Part shown: positions 39,001-51,400 of the stretch, piece after piece
Layout of the letters: each line of letters begins with the position of its first letter
How positions within the stretch are numbered: position 1 is the first letter of the stretch
DNA from: Anas platyrhynchos
Taxonomy: Eukaryota > Chordata > Aves > Anseriformes > Anatidae
Reading direction: 5' to 3'
DNA: 64,000 bases
Assembly: GCF_047663525.1 (NCBI RefSeq)
Contig: NC_092588.1
Coordinates: 45,886,501 to 45,950,500, forward strand
The notes under the pieces: generated by a model
Database searches by the model: none
What the model was told of the DNA's origin: nothing
Seen by the model: only the letters and a program-made list of their open reading frames with translations
Translations under genes and position numbers: made by a program

Positions 39001-39020
39001 TGCACACAATGTTTTCAATT

Positions 39021-39041
39021 AAAAAAAAAAAAAAAAAAAAA
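39021..39041. repeat. Poly(A) tract
   Basis: A run of 21 A residues in intergenic DNA. Confidence 0.9.
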
Positions 39042-41157
39042 TCAACCTTCAAGTCAGACGGCCTGATGCAAAGGAAAACCACTGTAAAGGCAAAGTGTGC
39101 TCAAAATGAGTTTCAGCTCAGCTCCTAATTATTCCCTCAGGGAGCAGAATTTCTTCCAGTTCTAATAAGGATAAGTCTGGTCCTTCAAAGCGGAGGTTTC
39201 CTGACTTTTACATGGTTTGGGGGACACCTGTGGAGGGTGAGGAGACCTTGCACAATGGCACATGGCCATTAGCAACCGTTTTGTCAGACATTTGCTGCAT
39301 TTCCCGAGGCACTTTGGCAACTTCAGTTCCCACGGTGTGTTAGAGATACGGGGGCAGGATTCACACTCTGCTAGGTACTATGTCTGCTCCGTGAGGTGCC
39401 ACAGACAGTGTCTGCTCAGCCATCTGCTTCTGTCCCACATATATCAGCACGATCCCACCTCTGCGTAGGTGAAGCTTCAAAGGAAAGGAGGTCTTCAGCT
39501 TCTTGATGCTGTTCCTCACTTTTGCAGTGTATTTCCCCTAATTCGCATCTGTCAGGTCCCAGCAGCTGGGAGCTGTCACAATCTACAGAGGGACTGTACT
39601 CTGTTTTCACTAAAAAAAATGAGACCTATCTCATTTTTACACTACAACCACCTTCAAAACATAGTCTGCCGACAGTCTGTTTGGACTGCTGCAAATGCCT
39701 CTCTGCTGTTTGATAACAAAGATTATATTAATCTTGAGGGGGTTGCCTCTTTCCTGACTTGTGCAGTGACCATCCAATCCAGAAACCACCTGCCATTGGG
39801 AATGCAGCCACACAGCCTCACAAAAAGCTTTCACACTTGACAGACCCTGAAAGATTTAACCATCCCAAATTCAGCAAAAAAGGCCACTCAAGTAGCCAGG
39901 CTCTTACTGATGAAAACTTCTGCATAATGAATGGAAATATTCCCAAATCCTGAAAGTTTAAGGTCAAAGGTGAATCAGAAGAGAATCCCCAAAATAGACT
40001 TGGGCATCCTTCTGGAAATGAGGTATTTGGCACACATTCAAGAGAGCATCCTAATCAGGAAAGCATTTAGGTGTGGGCAAAATAGGAAGTGCATGCTTAA
40101 GAGCTCTTCTGTAAAGGACCTTGTTTGGCAGGTGCTATTGCATAACCCCTAATGAAGAACTTGCCTGTAGCATCTATTTCTTCAAATATTGCCTATTCAC
40201 TTGGCATGAATACATTTATCACCACTACCTGCATATGTCAGTGCTAGAAAATCTCCCTCCTGGAGAGAATCATTTTAAAAGACCATACGTGGGCCTGACC
40301 TCATGATAGCACCCCTTAAATTAAATGTGCTCTTAAAACTCATTCATTCATTCCTGTAGCATGTTATACCAGGGCCACAGTAAGGTTAGATAAGAGGGAT
40401 TGCTCTCCAGGGATAGTGGTAGAGTGGGCAAATATGCAGATGCAGCTAAGAACCTAATTTTTAATGTTGAAACTGGGCTGAGGTAATTACCACTTAATGC
40501 TGTCCTTCCCTGAGCCAAGTATGTTAGCTAAAATACGTGAGGGGAGAACTGCACCAAAACATCTTGGTTTGGACCTACTAGAAATAATGTATTAGGACAG
40601 CAACAGAAGCAACTGATTATATCCTGCATGACCCAGGAATTGCTCTATTCAAGCCTACCTTTGAGCGATACCACATAAAAGGTGATGGAATCTGTATGCC
40701 CTTGAGTCAGACTTGTCAGACTTATCCCTCTGCTGATTTATGCTTCACTATAAAATATTAAGAATGACAGTTGATATATCATATCACTTCTGTTCCACAC
40801 ACGCCATGTAAAATGGGCTGTGTGAATCCAATTGAACAATTTAATAACCCAGCTTACCACTAATGAATTTGTACTTTTTTTTTTTTTTTCCTTTCTCAAG
40901 GCTTCAGCAGGGAGAAGAACTCCCATAAAAGTACTGTACAATGTATTGATCAGAATACCACGTTGACACAGTACAAGGCAAAGCTTTCTGAGCCTCCTTC
41001 CCTCCTGAAGATCTGGTCTGCTCACCACAGCTATTGTAAGAGAGAGGTAACAGAGGCACTATATTTAATGAGGCCATGCATTCTTCAAAGTGCTGTATGC
41101 CCTGTGGGGTGCACTGCTGGGTGTAAGGCTACATGTTCATAGTATGAGTGGCAGACA

Positions 41158-41697
41158 GATAGAACCACAGAACATCCTGAGTTGGAAGGGACCCACAAGA
41201 TCATTGAGTCCAGCTCCTGGCTCCACACAGGACCATCCAAAATCAGACCACATGTCTGAGAGCGTTGTCCAAACACCCCTCAAACTCTGTCAAGCTCAGT
41301 ACCATGACCACTGCCCTGGGCAGTCTATCCCAGTGCTCGACCACCCTCTGGGTGCAGACCCTTTCCCTAACCCCCAGCCTGACCCTCCCCTGTCCCAGCT
41401 CCATGCCGTGCCCTCGGGTCCTGTCGCTGTCCCCAGAGAGCAGAGCTCAGCGCCTGCCCCTCCGCTCCCCTCGTGAGGGAGCTGCAGGCCGCCATGAGGC
41501 CTCCCCTCAGCCTGCTCTGCTCGGGGCTGAGCACACCAAGGGACCCCAGCTGCTCCTCATGAGTCTCCCCCTCTAGACCCTTCACCATCTTTGTTGCCCT
41601 CGTTTGGACACTCTCTCATAGTCTTATATCCTTCTTATATTGTGACCCAAAACCACACGTGGTGAGGCCACACCAGCACAGAGCAGAGCAGAAGGGC
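41158..41697 (-). mobile_element. CR1 LINE fragment (3' end), antisense
   Basis: On the plus strand the copy starts ATAGAACCACAGAACATCCT, followed by GAGTTGGAAGGGACCCACAA and GATCATTGAGTCCAGCTCCT. This is the antisense of the canonical avian CR1 3' end. It continues through the GGGCAGTCTATCCCAGTGCT and CCCTTTCCCTAACCCCCAGC blocks and the GTTGCCCTCGTTTGGACACT block, and ends near the ACCACACGTGGTGAGGCCAC block. It covers the 3' UTR and the extreme C-terminal part of ORF2. It is much less diverged than the copy at 34,655, so it is a younger insertion. GC content is far above the flanks. Confidence 0.95.
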
Positions 41698-42014
41698 TGT
41701 TAGGTTAAGCTGGCATTGTTGGCTGACCTTAGCAGTGGTTGCCAGACCAACTTTTGCTGGTGTGGGGCATTCAGGCCTCCTGTTCACTACACAGTGCCTC
41801 CTGGGGAGGAAAGGGTATCTGACTGGAGCTCTAAGCACATTGGGGACACTTGGGTTAAAAGGTAAAATATATAAATATATCAACAAATCCAGTAGGAATA
41901 ATAGCAAGAGATTACTGTTTTCTGTGGATTTCCCCAGAGGTTTCTAGATATTAAGTTGTAAATTTTGACCAAATACAAAATTTTGTGGGACTTGGAGGAC
42001 AATTGGCCAGGGGA

Positions 42015-42040
42015 AAAAATAAATAAATAAATAAATAAAA
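42015..42040. repeat. (AAAT)n microsatellite
   Basis: Five to six AAAT/TAAA units in a row. Confidence 0.95.
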
Positions 42041-42200
42041 AGAGGGAGAGACTGAAAAGCTTTGAAAAGCTTTGTTCCAGCTAAGAAGGAAAATCTGTAT
42101 GAGGGGAGAAAAAGCCTGTCTTTCAACAGGTTCTACAAATTGACAGTCTAACCAGACTAATTGTGACATTTAGAAAGTGCTACTACTTACCCTGAGATAA

Positions 42201-42221
42201 TTTTATTTATTTATTTATTTA
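42201..42221. repeat. (TTTA)n microsatellite
   Basis: Five TTTA units. It is the reverse-complement type of the AAAT array 160 bp upstream. Confidence 0.9.
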
Positions 42222-43426
42222 ATTAATGTGTTCCAGAAAGAAAAGCTGCAGCTCTATATTATAATAGGGTCTATTAATTTGACGTCTTCCCATTTGTTTT
42301 AATGGGAAATATATTGCACGTGTTGGCTACTGTAAAAAGAAATTACTGTACGGGAATCCCTTCCTGTAGTTAATGAAGTAGTAAATGAAGAAACAGAGAA
42401 ACAACTGCAAGAGGAAATGTTAAGTTTTTTATTCAGATAGGTGGCTTTTGTGTATGAATTTGCTAGAGGAATCAGCCACTCACTTTGTTTTTCCTATGGT
42501 TTGGATAATAAGTAAGACCAAATGCTCATGGAAGAGTATCTAAATCAGTTATGCATTAGAGAGACTGACATCCCTTTTGTTCCTCCTTTTTTAACTGCAC
42601 TCACTGATGAAGATGATGAAGATAATTAATTACAGCTATGAAGAATGAATGTGAAAAGGCCATATTCCCTCCTCAGTCGTGACCCTGCACTGGATTAACA
42701 TCAGGGAGGCTGCAGGGTCAAAGGAGTTCAGGAAAAAAAAGCCTTTGGTAATAAATTACACTGAGATTATGTCCCGTAACCTAACTGCAACTCTTCCATC
42801 AGTGATTAAAGATCAAGTGTAAAGAGCTCTTAAAAAAACTAAAAGTCATCATTTCTCCCTGCAAGAAAAGTGTGGCTGAAGATGGACATGTTTCCCTAAT
42901 GCTCTGCAGGGACAGATAATTCACTGACCCCTGCAAGTGCAGTGGCCTTTTCTAGGTCAGGACAGCTCTGACCGGGTCACAGCTGTATCTTTAGGTGCTC
43001 CTCCTTCTGTGTTTGAAGGAAAGTTAAGATGCCAGTATGTCACTTTGCCCTTTCCTTTGTCAATTTGGAGCCATCTTCTGGAGTCTTTATTTGCTAAACA
43101 GAAATCCATGCATGAGCCACAGAGCAAGTTTTCTTAAGGAATAACTAATAAGCATCTAGTTTTAGAGATGAGACAAATGTTTAATCTTAAAACAGTGTTC
43201 ATACGCAAAACCAGATTGCTTAGGCCACCCCACCACTGGCTGCTACACCCAGCAGCATTGGTAGAACATGGTAAAAAGTTACACAAAACCAAATGGTTTA
43301 GTTTGACTGGCCACAAACAAATTTTTAACCTGGTCCAGACACCCCTTGATGCTGGACACCTATATGACCCAAAATTCTGTCCACCAAATGAAGCAAAATC
43401 TACTGTGGAGGGACTATAAAAAATAA

Positions 43427-43428
43427 AC

Positions 43429-43475
<47 letters not shown>

Positions 43476-43485
43476 AAAAAAAAAC
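43427..43485. repeat. (TAA)n microsatellite with A-tract
   Basis: About 14 uninterrupted TAA units are followed by 12 A residues. It is probably polymorphic. Confidence 0.97.
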
Positions 43486-43732
43486 TTTAAATTGGTGCTG
43501 GCATCTGAGTAGAATGGAGAGACACAGATAGTGTCTGAGAGAAGGAAACCCATGTTAAAATGTCAACAGATAGGGCAGCCTCTGCATTAATGTACATGAT
43601 CAGTAAATCCCCATCTCAGTCCTTTCAAGGACCTCAGCACATCTCTCTCTAATTTTATAAATCCTCATTTCTGAGCATTCTGATGTACCTGAAGGCTCTG
43701 GGAGATAATTTCCACCAGACTGAGCTGTTTCA

Positions 43733-44505
43733 GGGTTGACAAGAACCTCATGCAGTTCAACAAGGGGAAGTGCAAAGTGCCTCACCTGGGGAGGAACAAT
43801 GCCAGGCACCAGCACAGGGGGGCACCCAGCTGGAGAACAGCTCTGCAGAAAAGAACCTGGGGGGGGTCCTGGTGGACACCAAGTTGAACGTGAGCCAGCA
43901 GTGTGCCCTTGCTGCCAACAAGGCTAACAGTATTCTTGGCTGCAGCAGGCAAAGCATTGCCAGCAGGTCAAGAGAGGTGATCCTTACCCTCTACTCAGCA
44001 CTGGTGGGGTCACACTTGGAGTGCTGGGTCCCCCCCAGAGCTAAAGAGACCCGGACATACTGGAACAAGACAAACATAGGGCCACAAAATTAATGAATGG
44101 ACTGGAGCACCTTTCCTTTGAGGAGAGGCTGAGAGCTGGGACTGTTCAGCCTAGAGAAGAGGAGGCTCAGGGTGAAGCTTATCAGTGTCTATAAACACTG
44201 GAAGGGAAGTGCAAAGAGGATGCAGCCAGGCTCTGTTCAGTGGCGTCCTGGCAAGGGGCCATGGGCACAAACTGGAACATGAGAGGTTCCATCTAAACAT
44301 CAAGAAGCACTTTTTTACTGTGCAGGTGACCAAGCCCTGGCAGAGGTTGCCCAGAGAGGCTGTAGATCTCCCTCCTTGGAGGTCTTCAAAAGCCACCTGG
44401 GCATGGTCCTGGGCACCCTGCTCTGGGTGGCCCTGCTTGGGCAGGGGGTTGGACCAGTTGGCCTCCACGGGCCCCTTCCAGCCTCACCCATTCTGTGATT
44501 CTGCG
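43733..44505 (+). mobile_element. CR1 LINE fragment (ORF2 C-terminus and 3' UTR), sense
   Basis: This is a 5'-truncated CR1 copy. Its first part encodes the C-terminal portion of the CR1 ORF2 polyprotein (endonuclease plus reverse transcriptase), with phrases such as GVLVDTKLNVSQQCALAANK (part of the frame at 43770-44093) and SREVILTLYSALVGSHLECW. Upstream residues (QFNKGKCKVPHLGRN type) are in another frame, so at least one frameshift breaks it. The 3' UTR includes GTTGCCCAGAGAGGCTGTAG and ends in CCATTCTGTGATTCTG, the standard CR1 terminus. It is not capable of encoding a working protein. Confidence 0.95.
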
Positions 44506-45790
44506 AAATCACGGCCATGGTGCACTGTGGTGTGCAGGCACAGGGTGACCCACTCTGCCCACCATGAGAGGCACTGCCAGACATGAGAGCACGGGGCCAT
44601 ACCTGAGACCCAGCACACCACTGCACTTCTCACCGAGGGTGCTGGGATCCTTGAGCAGGAGAGAGGGACCACCAAGTGGTGACCTGTCGCTAAACCTGCA
44701 GGTCTCCTGGGATGGCAGGTCTCCTTGTGGACATTTGGACTGGGCGTGCTCAAAAGTGAAAGGACTTTTTTAAGCTTGACTTTCTCTCTTTGCTCTGCAG
44801 CCTCCCTTCCTGCACAGAGCAGATAACCGAATTCCTGCACTGCTCAGGCACAGGCTGATGACAAAATCGTTCACCAGCAGCTCAGACACTGCTGTGCAAA
44901 GTTCCAGAGACGACCATACAAAAATAGCATATCTTTTGATCTTAAAACTCTGCTAAGCATAGTCTGCAGATGCAGTAAAATCCTCTAATTGTTCCGTGGA
45001 CACAAAAATAGATTTCATATCATTATGACATGAAGTGACAGGACTAGGAAGAAATTTGGCAGTTTTCAGACACTGCCAAAAAAGCCAGGAAATTCTTTTG
45101 ACTTTGAATGGCAGGTTTTTGAAATGTTGGCCACTCTGCACTACCTGCGAGTGCTCATATTTGGGACATTTCAGACATCTGTGAGGTGTCTGAACTGTGA
45201 AAAGCAGCAGGGCTCACGGGCACGCTTGGCCTCCCGGCCTGTTTTGACAGCTGGATGTTTTAGCGTCATTTCATCAGTGGTGCGGGGTGGTGCTGGCGGT
45301 GTGGCCCTGCTGCTGCCCTTCTACCAGGAGAGATTTGTCCGCTGTGATGCAAAATTCAAGCCCTGGTTTGCATCCTTTGGAGCAGGTGGCCCTGACCTAC
45401 ATGGTGGTGGCGGTGCACATCTGCACCTTGGCTTTGACCCAAGCCATGGGAAGGGTTGGAGACCCGGTTTGTTTCCCCCATCTCCTTCCCCTTGGTTCAG
45501 TGGGGCCACAGGGCTGCTGTGCCAGGTCTGTATGGGATCTGCACATCCCTGGGGCCATGGGATCCCATACTGTGCTCAGCTGGAAAGGGAGGAATCTGGG
45601 TCTTGGTCCTGCTCACCCACACGGAGCCACTCGGGAAGGAACGGCACCGTCTCCTCTGATGGACACGATGCCTTCCCCTGCGTAGAACAAGAGGCTACAG
45701 CAAATTCCGGCTATTTATTTCAGAGCTTTGGAGCTTTTTTTTTTCTCCCCTGTTTTTATTTTTTTTTTTAATTTTCCCTTCCTCTAAACC
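44506..45790. other. Intergenic, upstream of CpG island
   Basis: A moderately GC-rich stretch without recognisable exons. A 215-codon open frame (45124-45771) runs toward the CpG island, but its predicted peptide (Gly/Pro/Ser-rich, ending in a Phe-rich tract from a T-run) looks like chance coding of GC-rich DNA. Confidence 0.55.
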
Positions 45791-46202
45791 TGCCCTAAGT
45801 TAACATCCGGAGGGAAGGATCGGGTTGCGCTAAGAGGGAGGCACCGAGCCGCGCCGCTTCTTTTTCTCCGAGCCGAGGTTTGGAGAAAAACCGTCCCAAA
45901 AAAAAAAAAAACAGGGAAAGCGTCCTACACAGAGCTCGCCTCCCCCCAGCGCTCAGGGCTGCGTGACACCGAGCCCAAAACCCCAAAACCCGGGGCTCCA
46001 CGCGGGCAGGACAGGACCACGGGGGGGACCCCGACGGCTCCCCCCCCCCGTGCTGCCGGGGCTCCGGGGGACTCCGGGGGGAAAAGGGGGCGGTGGGGCC
46101 GGGGGCGGGCGGCTGGGGGCTCGCAGAGGAGCCGTGCCTTGCCGTGCCGAGCCGAGCCGTGCCGCTGGGAGCGGTGCCCGCACGGTTCACGTGGCGAATC
46201 CC

Positions 46203-46244
46203 GGGCGGGGCGGGCGGACAAAGCCGGGCTGGCGGCGGGGCGGG
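46203..46244 (+). promoter_or_regulatory. Paired GC boxes (Sp1-type)
   Basis: Two GGCGGGGCGGG-type motifs about 20 bp apart in the core of the CpG island, 55-100 bp upstream of the candidate first-exon donor. Confidence 0.6.
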
Positions 46245-46245
46245 C

Positions 46246-46299
46246 GGCAGGGACCGGGGAAAAGCAGCGGTGGCGAGGAGCGGAGAGGAGCGGAGCAGG
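46246..46299 (+). other. MAPRE2: Candidate noncoding first exon (3' part) of the downstream gene
   Basis: The GCGGTGGCGAGGAGCGGAGA stretch leads to GAGCAG followed by GTGAGG, a good 5' splice site with GT at 46300-46301. There is no suitable conserved start codon, so the exon is probably 5' UTR. The left boundary is arbitrary because the transcription start cannot be placed from sequence alone. Confidence 0.4.
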
Positions 46300-48435
46300 T
46301 GAGGCAGCGCCCGGCCCCTCCTGGGCTGGGGTCGCCCCTCGCCCCGTGTCCCCCCGGGCACCGGGAGAGGCGCGGTGGGAACCGGAGCAGGAGCGGGGCG
46401 GGGAGGGGGCGGCTTTGTCCGGGGGTCCGGGGGTCCCGGGGTCTTTCTTGTCCGGAGCTGGGGGTCTGCAGGAGGCGCTGGGTGCACGCCGAGGGTCCTG
46501 CTGGACGCGGAGCGAGGGGCTGAAGCAGCTCCAGGTGGCGGGGAAGGACCCTGGCAGAGGGTGCACCTTGCAGCCCGATGAATCAGCGCGCTGCGCTGGC
46601 CGGCCGAGCATCCTGCGGCAGCACCACCTGAAGCTGCGAGCCGCCCGTGCGGTGTCGGTGCACGTGGGGTTATGAAAACAAACGTTTTGCCACCGCTCTA
46701 TTTATTTATTTATTCCCTTTCGAACAGCTGCTTCTGCTAACAGCCCTCTGGTGCTTTCCTGCAGTGAGTTGTAGTCCTTGTCGTACTTTGCTCGCCTCCC
46801 CCAAAGGGGTATTCGTTTTTTATCTTTGCCCCCCCCGAGGTGTGCAGCAAAGGAAATGGCACTAATGGTATAAGCCCACGACTTAAAACAGAGAGAAATC
46901 TAAAGCGGTAAAGAAGGTGAAAACTTTTTTTCTTTTTCTTTTTTTTTTTTTTTAATTAAGTATTGCAGCAATTTCTCCCTGTTTTAAGAGAAGACAAACA
47001 GTGAGGCAGAGATGACATTTCAGCAGTGGAACAGCAGAACAGTATGACGCTTTGTTTGAAATACAGTTTAAAGGTTATTTTATAAGATGCGTTTGCTCTT
47101 TTAAAAGATGCTATCTTTTAAAGTAAAATGAACTCTTCAAAAACTTCTGCAGGAGCACCATGGCAGGGTAAATCTGGTTTGATTCTGATTTCTTCAGTCA
47201 AGTGCTCGGTGTTTAGAAGAACCATCTCAAGGGCATCTTGAGATATTTGTTATTCAACAGCTGTGTGAGCAGCTGTACGCACTGTTGTATCAGGATGTCC
47301 AGGTCAAGGACCAAATGCTCTCCGAATCCTTGCTGTATGCATGCTTGCTCCATCTCCTTTCACTGAGATACAGGGACCCCTGCTTCTACCCCTGCTTCCA
47401 TCTTCAGGCACACAGCTGGATGTGTGGGGCCAGCCTCCACCCAATGGGTGGGAAGACACAAAGAGCACAAAATGCCTTTGTCTTGCACCGGGGATGTGCA
47501 CAACCACTGCTGAGATTCAGTGGCTGCTTATTAGTAAAGCCCTTGTGGTGAAAATCATCCCAAAAGCAGGGAAAGGCGAAGTTATGACCCCTTAACTCAC
47601 CTACTGCCGTATCTATCATTCATACAGTGTTTGAGTTGCAGGAAGCTCTGTGTCTTCCTAAAACATACAGTATTTTTGGTACTGCTGCTGGGATAGTGAA
47701 GCTTCACGCTGCCCCTAGTAGAGGAAGGTGCTACGTAAGCTATTGAAATAGAAGGAAGGGCTTAAGAAATGACCAACAGTTTATAAATTTGACTTTTCAT
47801 AAGGTAAGTGTTGTTTCTATCAGTCTGCCTCAAATTCAGCATGCAGAATCCATTTGCTGCTTCACCTGTATAAGGAAAAAAGGATCAGGTTGGTAGGAGA
47901 GCGGGAGGGAACCAGGGACTGCAGCAGACAGGGCAGTTAACGTCTAATGGGCTTGGTGTCTTTTAGTGATACCTACACCTTCTGGATATATTTCAAAGAG
48001 GGAAAAAATCTGGATACTTTTCTATGACCTCACCTTGTGGGGTGTGACACGGTAGGTTGGCATAAGCTGGCCAGCAGCCCTAACAGACTGAAAGAACTCC
48101 TTGTGCTGGGTATGGTTTGGTAATTTGGGGTGTCTTCTGCTTATTTAAAGCTTCTGGCAATAGGCCACATACCACGTGTTTCTCAAGGTTATGTCTCCAT
48201 GTAGTCTATTCCCCCAAGAAGGATCAGGGATGCCTGTACAGTAGCTTTTGCTCCTCGAAATCTCTCCACAAGGGTCGTAGAAGCAGATGATTCAGAAGGA
48301 CATGGAGTCTTTATTGCTTGTTCTCTGAAGTGTGTTGGAAATAACCACAGTGACAGTCCTGACTGGCGGTGGGTGACTGGAATAGATATTTCAGTCCTTT
48401 GATTTAGTGCGTGTTGCCTTGTCCTGATTAACTTC

Positions 48436-48481
48436 AGTTGCCTGATATTATAAATCTAAGTTGCCTGATATTATAAATCTA
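48436..48481. repeat. 23-bp perfect tandem duplication
   Basis: AGTTGCCTGATATTATAAAT plus CTA occurs twice directly adjacent with no mismatch. Confidence 0.95.
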
Positions 48482-51400
48482 AGTCCTCTCTTTGACAATA
48501 AACCTCTCAAATTAGGTTTATTTCAGCTCTTACAGGTCCAAGTGTTCTCAACTACTTCATACTGTCTCTTCTTGCTGACGTGAAGCCTTGTCCAGATATT
48601 TTTCTGTGTTATTTTTTGACCATTCCTCCAAATGCTGATGAAATACTTGGAGGAGTAATTATGTAAACCACAAACAGTGCTGTACACATACACACACACC
48701 TGAATGGGTAATCACAAGAATTCATCTGCAGTTAAACTTGGAGGGGAAAAAATTGGGAGCCTTCAAAACTGCTACAACTTTTCCTAAAACACTTCATTCA
48801 GGTTTTGCTTAAAATAGCCATTATCCTGGCTTCTCCTGCCACAATGAAACCTTAATACAACAGCTTAATCCCAGAAGAGGGAGAAACTTCAGACTAACAC
48901 AATTAGGTGAGTGGAATTTTTCCCTCAGGCACCTTTGGAGAGTGATACAATATCATGTTAAAAACTGTAAGCTGCTGTCTCAAAGAGCTGGGCTGGGCCA
49001 GTGTTTGTATGAGGCATGGGAAGGAAAAATGCAGCTGGTGCAGAAAGCACCGGTGGCGAACATGTCGATAGCATTGCTCTGAGTCACTGGTGGCCCAAAG
49101 TCCAACCACGGCATGATGGCACATGTGTTGTTGTTGGGTGAGGCTTAAATGAGATCCTGAATCTTTCAGCACCTCTCTATATACCATTTATTTGTATATA
49201 TTCATAGGATGTGTGTATACAAAACTTGCTGTTTTGGCTTAGCTAAACACTAAGTTTAGGGTAGCTGTGACTGCCTGTGTGATTTTTTTGCAGCTTTGGT
49301 GGGGATAGATTTCTCACTGCTGAAAAGGTGAGACGATTTGGGCAATCTGCAACAACTTTTGCATCCTTAGTGCCAAGGGGTGCCTCCGCACCCTCCCTGC
49401 TGCCAGTCCGTGCAATGACAGCCTCTGGGAGAGGGAACTCGAAGACTGAGCTCTGGCAGAGCAACGTGGACCCTAAGGGGAGCAAGGGAAACTATGTGTA
49501 TAGACTGTCTTGGAAGGTAGGTGGGGAAAAGCCTCAAATGGGGTATTTTTTTACAAAAGCATTGAAGAGACACTTCTTGGACAGTAAAGAAGAAGCAGTG
49601 ACTAGTCTGCATGTGGGAAGGTCAGGTGTGGGGAAAAGGGGACTGACAACAGGGCTAAAGAATGAGGAAAGTAAAAGGCAGAACTTGAACCACAGGGCAA
49701 GGATCCAGAAAACAGGAATGCCCTAGGAAAGCTGTTAGGACAAGTATTTATCATCTTACTAGCTGAAGATGCAGCTGGAGCTGTTTCATGTTGTGTATGT
49801 CATTGGTGGGCTGACCCCATCCCCATCGCGCAGCCGCAGGACAGGCAGGAAGGATTAAGGGCAGCTCTGGGAGCACTGCCCAGTGTCAGCAGCCTAGCAG
49901 CAGGGCTGCCATGCGCTATTTTTTATTTTGGCTGTGTCCAAATAGGGTTTTAAAAAGGCTGAAGGAAACCTACCCTGCTGTCTAACAGTCTCTATAGCAA
50001 GAACAGGGCTTCAGGTAGGGCAAGTGTGCTCGAATTTGATCAGCAGCTGCTGTCCCGAAGAGGGGCTGATGCTCCACAGTGGTCTGCTAAAGAAGGTCTG
50101 GAGGAGAAGGGGTGGTAAGGAAGATGAAAGCATGGCAAAGTCTGTGGAGAGAGCTTTGATCCTGGTTGAACATTTCTTCAGCCCCAGAATCTCCTGAGCC
50201 TGTTGCTGAAGATGTTTCCATTCATCCAGCTTTATTCCATTGAGCCTTGAATGACCCCAGGTTTCAGATTTGTCCCATTTGAAGTACAGAAACAGTTCCA
50301 ATGCTTTACAGGAGGCTAATCTTTAATATGGCCTCTTCTGGGAATGGCTGACCATGGGACTTCTCCACCTTCTAGGAAGAAGTCAATAGTATTTCTTCAG
50401 GCATTTCATGTATTCAATACATAAAAGAATTAAAGTACATTTGAGTAAGTTTTCCTAAGGGATAAAATTAGTAGGGTCCTAACACTGAGTAATCCACCAT
50501 GCACATAAGTGACAAGCTTTCAGGCGGATCTAATTACTAATGCCAAACTAAAACCACATAAAATTAACAAGTTGCCCAAAAATACAACTCCTTCATAGAT
50601 CTGACAGATGAAAAGGGAAGGAGGATGTAAGATGAAGCTTTATCAGATTCAAGTTTCAGACACAGAGTTGTTCTAACTAGTAAATCTGTTGGTAGGTTTG
50701 ATAGACTTGTTAAAGTCAGCAGGGAAGAATATGTCTCTGATTTCACTACGAGTTTGGTTGTGCAACTTCTAAAGTGAAATAGCCAAAAATCTTCTCAGGC
50801 TACTCCTTCCTGAGGAATTTTATGAAAATATGCTTTGATCTGGTAACTGTTTTATGCCCAAATTAATACCGGGCTTAATATAGACTTGTTACAATCTCTT
50901 CAGAGTTTGAATCACACTGCGAGCAAAGCATGTCAAGTTTTATCAAAAGAAAACAATATGCTTTGTCTGGCTTTACCGTATTCAGACTAAATAGAAATGC
51001 TATGAATAAACTTGTTCTTGAAGCTTTATTGCAATGTGGCACTTGAAACTAACCTTGGATCTCATGACTCATCTCTACTGGGAACGCAGCATCCCTTGCA
51101 GAGCTCACGCTTTCAAATCCAAGAATGTTTGCAAGTCTGAGGAAAAGGCCCAGCCTAAGAGGCAAAACGGAAGCACTAGATGAATTCCTCTCTCGATTTC
51201 CATCAGATTCCTGAGTTCTTCGTGCCTGATGTTAGATCAGAGGACATTGTTTTGCAGGAGTGTCTGCAAATACAAATATGGTTTGGGTCTTGTGGATTTT
51301 GATGGCCAGATAAATACATCTTCAAATACACGTAAATATTGATTGCTTTACTTTCTAAAATTGGAAATAGCTTATTGGCAGCTTATTGAAAGGCATTGTT

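Larger units (their letters stand above)
35321..41157. other. Intergenic, no gene recognised
   Basis: No recognisable gene was found. The notable subregion is 35,900-36,480. It opens with a degenerate hexamer array and continues as a GC-richer, CpG-bearing stretch with overlapping open frames on both strands (the longest, 35807-36298, has 163 codons). None of these resembles a known protein. An A-tract lies at 39021-39041 and a T-tract near 40,876-40,890. A short inverted repeat (CTTGCCAG / CTGGCAAG) lies at about 35,327-35,349. Confidence 0.6.
41698..43732. other. Intergenic between two CR1 copies
   Basis: This holds AT-rich unique sequence with three microsatellites (42015-42040, 42201-42221 and 43427-43485). 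The open frames here (for example 43168-43419) show no recognisable family. No gene is called. Confidence 0.6.
45820..46660. promoter_or_regulatory. MAPRE2: CpG island promoter, probably of MAPRE2
   Basis: The GC content jumps sharply and CpG dinucleotides are dense, unlike the rest of the window. GC boxes (GGGCGGGGCGGG at 46203-46214; GGCGGGGCGGG at 46234-46244) and an E-box CACGTG (46188-46193) are present. Long open frames on both strands are typical artefacts of such islands. A plus-strand donor follows at 46300. Human synteny (DTNA then MAPRE2 in the same direction) suggests this drives MAPRE2. No MAPRE2 coding sequence is visible here, so the gene name is inference. Confidence 0.75.

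Noticed and set aside
43770..44093. 107-codon frame with similarity to a reverse-transcriptase polyprotein
   Set aside because: It is the ORF2 C-terminus of the truncated CR1 copy and not a host gene; it is listed as part of the mobile element.
45124..45771. 215-codon open frame upstream of the CpG island
   Set aside because: The frame is GC-driven, ends in a Phe-rich run from a T-tract, has no known domain and no transcript signal.
45795..46611. Two long minus-strand frames (about 230 codons each) and plus-strand frames in the CpG island
   Set aside because: Overlapping long frames on both strands are expected where stop codons are depleted by GC-rich composition. The Pro/Ala/Arg-rich peptides are not recognisable proteins.
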